Shown here: in pieces, positions 28,970 through 31,955 of the stretch
Numbering within the stretch: position 1 is the first letter of the stretch
Layout of the letters: each line of letters opens with the position of its first letter
From: a virus
Length of the DNA stretch: 31,955 bases
Virus record (IMG/VR): IMGVR_UViG_3300034356_001137
Coordinates: 1 to 31,955 of that record
Reading direction: 5' to 3' (one strand)
Translations under genes and position numbers: made by a program
The notes under the pieces: generated by a model
Seen by the model: only the letters and a program-made list of their open reading frames with translations
The model's database searches: none
Told to the model about the DNA's origin: nothing

Positions 28970-30372
28970 CCGTATCGTCCGCAACCAACCGCGTCAGCTA
29001 CAACGGGAACGGCAGCACGACCGTGTTCGCCTACACGTTCAAGATCTTCGACGAGGACGATCTCACAGTCATCATCCGGGCCGCGAACGGCACCGAGACG
29101 ACGAAGACGATCACGACGCACTACACGGTGAGCGGGGTTGGCAACTCCGGCGGCGGCAACGTCACCATGCTCACAGCTCCTGCGAGCGGCGAGACGCTGG
29201 TCATCATCCGCGAACTGGATCTTGTGCAGGAACTGGACATCGTTCCCAACGACCCGTTCCCGGCTTCGTCCGTGGAGGACGCGCTCGACAAGCTGACCTT
29301 CATGGTGCAGCAGCACGAGGAAACGCTGGGCCGCACGATCAAGGCGTCCAAGACGAACACGATCACGGGGTCGGAGTTCACGATCTCGGCGGCTGACCGC
29401 GCCAACAAGGTGTTCGCTTTCGACAGCTCGGGCAACGTCAGCATCGCGCAGGAGCTTGGCACCTATCGCGGCAACTGGGCTGCATCGACGGCCTACTATC
29501 AGCGCGATCTGGTCAAGGACACATCGACCAACAACATCTTCATCTGCATCACGGCCCACACGTCGAGCGGCGTGCAGCCTCTCACGACGAACACAGACAG
29601 CGCCAAGTGGGTTCTGATTGTCGATGCTGCGTCGGCTACGACATCGGCCTCCAACGCGGCTTCCAGCGCCTCTGCGGCGGCAACGAGCGCCAGCAATGCG
29701 GCAACCTCCGCATCAAACGCTGCAACCTCCGCATCGAACGCGGCGACATCCGAAAGCAATGCGTCATCGTCGGCATCCGCAGCCGCAACGAGCGCGAACA
29801 ACGCAGCCGCCAGCTATGACAGCTTCGACGACCGCTATCTCGGGGCGAAGAGCAGCGACCCGACGCTCGACAATGACGGCAACGCCCTGCTGACGGGCGC
29901 GCTCTATTTCAACACCACGGCCAATGAGATGCGGGTTTATAGCGGTTCAGCATGGGTGGCTGCCTACCTGCCCGCATCCGGCTACGCCACGCTGACCGGC
30001 ACCGAAACGCTGACGAACAAGACGCTGACCGACCCTGCCATCATCGGCACGATCCTTGAGGATGTCTACACCATCTCTGACGGCGCGGCCTTCGAGATAG
30101 ACCCCGGAAACGGCTCGGTGCAACTCATCACGCTCGGGGCCAACCGCACGCCCAAGGCGACCAACTTTGCCAACGGCGAGTCGGTCACGCTGATGGTGGA
30201 CGACGGCACGGCTTACACGCTGACATGGACGGACGCGACGTTTGGCGGCTCTGGCGTGGTGTGGAAGACGGACGGCGGGGTTGCGCCTACGCTGAACACG
30301 ACAGGCTACACGGTCATGGTGCTGTTCAAGGTGGGTGGGCAGGTCTACGGCGCTCGCGTGGGGGATGCGTGA
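28966..30372 (+). CDS. Tail fibre with T7-fibre-like N-terminal domain
   Basis: A 468-residue protein, ATG 28966 with GAGGTGAG upstream. The N-terminal ~150 residues (SATNRVSYNGNGSTTVFAYT, FKIFDEDDLTVIIRAANGTE, VQELDIVPNDPFPASSVEDA, LDKLTFMVQQHEETLGRTIK) match the T7 tail-fibre N-terminal domain that docks on the tail. A Ser/Ala/Asn repeat shaft (221-282) follows. The C-terminal part is beta-rich (TLTNKTLTDPAIIGTILEDV, LGANRTPKATNFANGESVTL), like many fibre/receptor modules. It overlaps the next gene by 1 base. Confidence 0.85.
   Translation: MTVSSATNRVSYNGNGSTTVFAYTFKIFDEDDLTVIIRAANGTETTKTITTHYTVSGVGNSGGGNVTMLTAPASGETLVIIRELDLVQELDIVPNDPFPASSVEDALDKLTFMVQQHEETLGRTIKASKTNTITGSEFTISAADRANKVFAFDSSGNVSIAQELGTYRGNWAASTAYYQRDLVKDTSTNNIFICITAHTSSGVQPLTTNTDSAKWVLIVDAASATTSASNAASSASAAATSASNAATSASNAATSASNAATSESNASSSASAAATSANNAAASYDSFDDRYLGAKSSDPTLDNDGNALLTGALYFNTTANEMRVYSGSAWVAAYLPASGYATLTGTETLTNKTLTDPAIIGTILEDVYTISDGAAFEIDPGNGSVQLITLGANRTPKATNFANGESVTLMVDDGTAYTLTWTDATFGGSGVVWKTDGGVAPTLNTTGYTVMVLFKVGGQVYGARVGDA
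29626..29811 (+). repeat. Ser/Ala/Asn-rich shaft repeat in the tail fibre
   Basis: Residues 221-282 consist of repeated 'SASNAAT' units with DNA-level repetition (for example the near-identical CAACCTCCGCATC blocks at 29701 and 29722). Seven-residue periodicity suggests a trimeric coiled shaft. Confidence 0.85.
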
Positions 30373-31955
30373 TGCTTAAAGCAAAGCTGCTCGGGGCGAC
30401 GGCTGCCGCAGAAGATATTGATATCTCAGACTATTTTTCCACCTACCTCTACACGGGCAACGGCTCCACGCAGACGATCACCAACGGGATTGACCTTGCT
30501 GGTGAGGGTGGGCTGGTTTGGATTAAGTCTCGCACTGTGGCCCGTAGCCACAATATTTTTGACAGTGAGCGTGTCGGCGTTGGCTATAAAGTCCTTTCGT
30601 CTGACACAACTGGTGCAGAGAGTGACCCGGGCAACAGAGTTACGGCATTTAACTCGGACGGGTTTACTATGTCGTCTTCAACCGCCGTAAATGGCTCTGC
30701 TGAAAACTACGCCTCATGGACCTTCCGCAAGGCCCCGCGCTTTTTTGATGTGGTGACGTATACGGGGAATGCTGCAGCCAACCAAACGATCAACCATAAC
30801 TTAGGTAGCGCACCCGGTTTTATGATTCTCAAGGCAACAAACGCAGTAGGGTATTGGTATTGCTACCACAGAAGTCTTGGCGCAACAAAAGCAATGTCGT
30901 TAAATACGACTGATGCCGAAACAACACTTACAAACTTCTGGTTTAACACCGCTCCAACGGCAACCCAATTTACAGTTGGCACTGTTCACAACGACTCTGG
31001 CGTCACCTACGTCGCCTACCTCTTCGCCCACGATCCGCTGGGGCCGTCCGGTGATGGCAGCGATGGGCTGATTGCGTGTGGGTTGCATACGCAAGCGGTT
31101 ACTGGCGCTAACGAGTTGATTAACCTTGGGTGGGAACCTCAATGGGTTCTTACTAAAATGGCAAATTTGTCTGACGACTGGATACTTGTTGACAATATGC
31201 GTGGCTTTCTGGCGACAGCAAACTCAACCATGTTGCGACCGAATCTTGCCAACTCAGATGGCCTGACCAATAGTCCAAGACTTGCCAGCAACGGTTTTGT
31301 TTTCAATACTACTGCTGGTCAGCAGCATATCTACATCGCCATCCGCCGTGGCCCCATGCGCGAGCCGACGAGTGGGACGCAGGTGTTTGCAGTTGATAAC
31401 GGAGACGGCTCGTCTGTGCCAGCTTGGACCTCTGGCTTCCCTGTTGACATGGCCATTGAAAGAAGCACTGCCGCAGATGACGGACGTGTCGCGAGTAGAC
31501 TTACGTCTGGAACATACCTGATTACAAACAGCACTGCGGCAGAAACTGCAAACTCCGCTCGTGTTTTTGACTACATGAACGGTTGGTTGAATGTCGCAAG
31601 ATCAACGTCCAACTACTCTTGGATGTTCCGCCGCGCCCCCGGCTTCTTCGACGTGGTGGCTTATACGGGGAATGGCGTAGCGGGTCGCACTGTGTCGCAT
31701 AACTTGGGCGTTGCGCCTGAAATGCTTATATTTAAGCGGAGAGATGCTTTAAGAAGCTGGGCTATTGTCCACCATGAAGCAGTTAATAGGACAGTTAGCC
31801 AGCCACCAGTTCTTACCGGCTATAATGTTAGTTTTGGTTTCACTGTTAGTGGGGGGCTTGGTGGCGTCTTAAACGGCACAGCGCCAACAAACAGTATTAT
31901 TACGCTATCAAGCAGTTCAGATGTAAACGTTAATGCGGGGACTTACATCGCCTAC
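30372..31955 (+). CDS. Receptor-binding/tail-fibre-like protein with duplicated modules, partial
   Basis: An open frame from ATG 30372 to the window end, 528 codons without stop. It contains at least three related beta-rich modules: YTGNGSTQTITNGIDLAGEG, then FFDVVTYTGNAAANQTINHN...SAPGFMILK, and FFDVVAYTGNGVAGRTVSHN...VAPEMLIFK near the end. 'ASWTFRKAPRFFDVVTYTGN' and 'SWMFRRAPGFFDVVAYTGN' are direct homologues. This is the pattern of phage DUF7483-type adhesin repeats. From about 30700 the base composition is clearly poorer in G/C than upstream genes. It likely binds the host surface. Confidence 0.75.
   Translation, partial: MLKAKLLGATAAAEDIDISDYFSTYLYTGNGSTQTITNGIDLAGEGGLVWIKSRTVARSHNIFDSERVGVGYKVLSSDTTGAESDPGNRVTAFNSDGFTMSSSTAVNGSAENYASWTFRKAPRFFDVVTYTGNAAANQTINHNLGSAPGFMILKATNAVGYWYCYHRSLGATKAMSLNTTDAETTLTNFWFNTAPTATQFTVGTVHNDSGVTYVAYLFAHDPLGPSGDGSDGLIACGLHTQAVTGANELINLGWEPQWVLTKMANLSDDWILVDNMRGFLATANSTMLRPNLANSDGLTNSPRLASNGFVFNTTAGQQHIYIAIRRGPMREPTSGTQVFAVDNGDGSSVPAWTSGFPVDMAIERSTAADDGRVASRLTSGTYLITNSTAAETANSARVFDYMNGWLNVARSTSNYSWMFRRAPGFFDVVAYTGNGVAGRTVSHNLGVAPEMLIFKRRDALRSWAIVHHEAVNRTVSQPPVLTGYNVSFGFTVSGGLGGVLNGTAPTNSIITLSSSSDVNVNAGTYIAY

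Noticed and set aside
28966-31955. Diversity-generating retroelement, suggested by the BPP-1-like head genes and a terminal receptor gene
   Set aside because: No reverse transcriptase or template repeat is visible in the window, and the last gene is incomplete; there is nothing to support it.
1-31955. tRNA genes, CRISPR arrays or insertion sequences
   Set aside because: No cloverleaf-like segment, regularly spaced direct repeat or transposase was seen; gene density leaves almost no room for them.

Overview
The window is a stretch of a tailed-phage (or prophage) genome with podovirus-type genes, high in GC except at the far right end. Codon use and the gene families I recognise suggest an alphaproteobacterial or similar Gram-negative host; this is inference, because no host gene is present. 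Genes are very tightly packed: most neighbours overlap by a few bases (ATGA, TGATG) and start behind GGAGG-type ribosome sites. No tRNA, integrase, DNA polymerase, RNA polymerase, CRISPR array or insertion sequence was seen.

There are five transcription blocks. (1) Positions 1-411 (+) hold the 3' end of a DUF6321-like gene and a small basic gene, ended by a strong bidirectional terminator at 444-466. (2) Positions 471-2694 (-) form a recombination operon: PD-(D/E)XK exonuclease, Rad52/ERF-like annealing protein, a protein with an SSB-like acidic tail, and an excisionase-like HTH protein. It is divergent from (3) positions 2782-8584 (+), an early operon that starts with a Cro-like HTH regulator and a resolvase-like nuclease, continues through many small unknown proteins (three of which share duplicated coiled-coil modules) and a DUF6378-like protein, and ends with a winged-helix protein, a DnaA-domain-IV-like protein, a DUF1376 replication protein and an unknown 198-residue protein. 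(4) Positions 8688-11099 (-) form an accessory operon with a C5 cytosine methyltransferase and several tiny proteins. The methyltransferase gene is overlapped, on the same strand and in one other frame, by a 267-codon ORF and then by an HNH endonuclease gene. (5) From 11685 (+) to the window end lies the late operon: small terminase, 55-aa protein, large terminase, GNAT acetyltransferase, two small proteins, portal, Bbp19-like protein, scaffold, major capsid protein, cement-like protein, two tail tubular/connector proteins, four internal virion (ejection) proteins, a tail fibre with a T7-fibre-like N-terminus, and a partial receptor-binding or adhesin protein cut by the window end.

The gene order portal / Bbp19-like / scaffold / capsid / cement recalls Bordetella phage BPP-1, while the tail and ejection genes recall T7-type podoviruses. 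The 585-bp gap between blocks 4 and 5 contains four 11-bp tandem repeats and a leftward promoter. A 17-bp site (CTTGACAC-N5-GTCA) at that promoter also occurs at the 2694/2782 divergent control region, suggesting one repressor controls both leftward operons. The most unusual features are the almost fully dual-coded methyltransferase locus, the iteron-like repeats ahead of the terminase, the shared operator, and the recombined coiled-coil gene cassettes at 5203-6332. No lysis genes were recognised, so they are either unrecognised here or outside the window.
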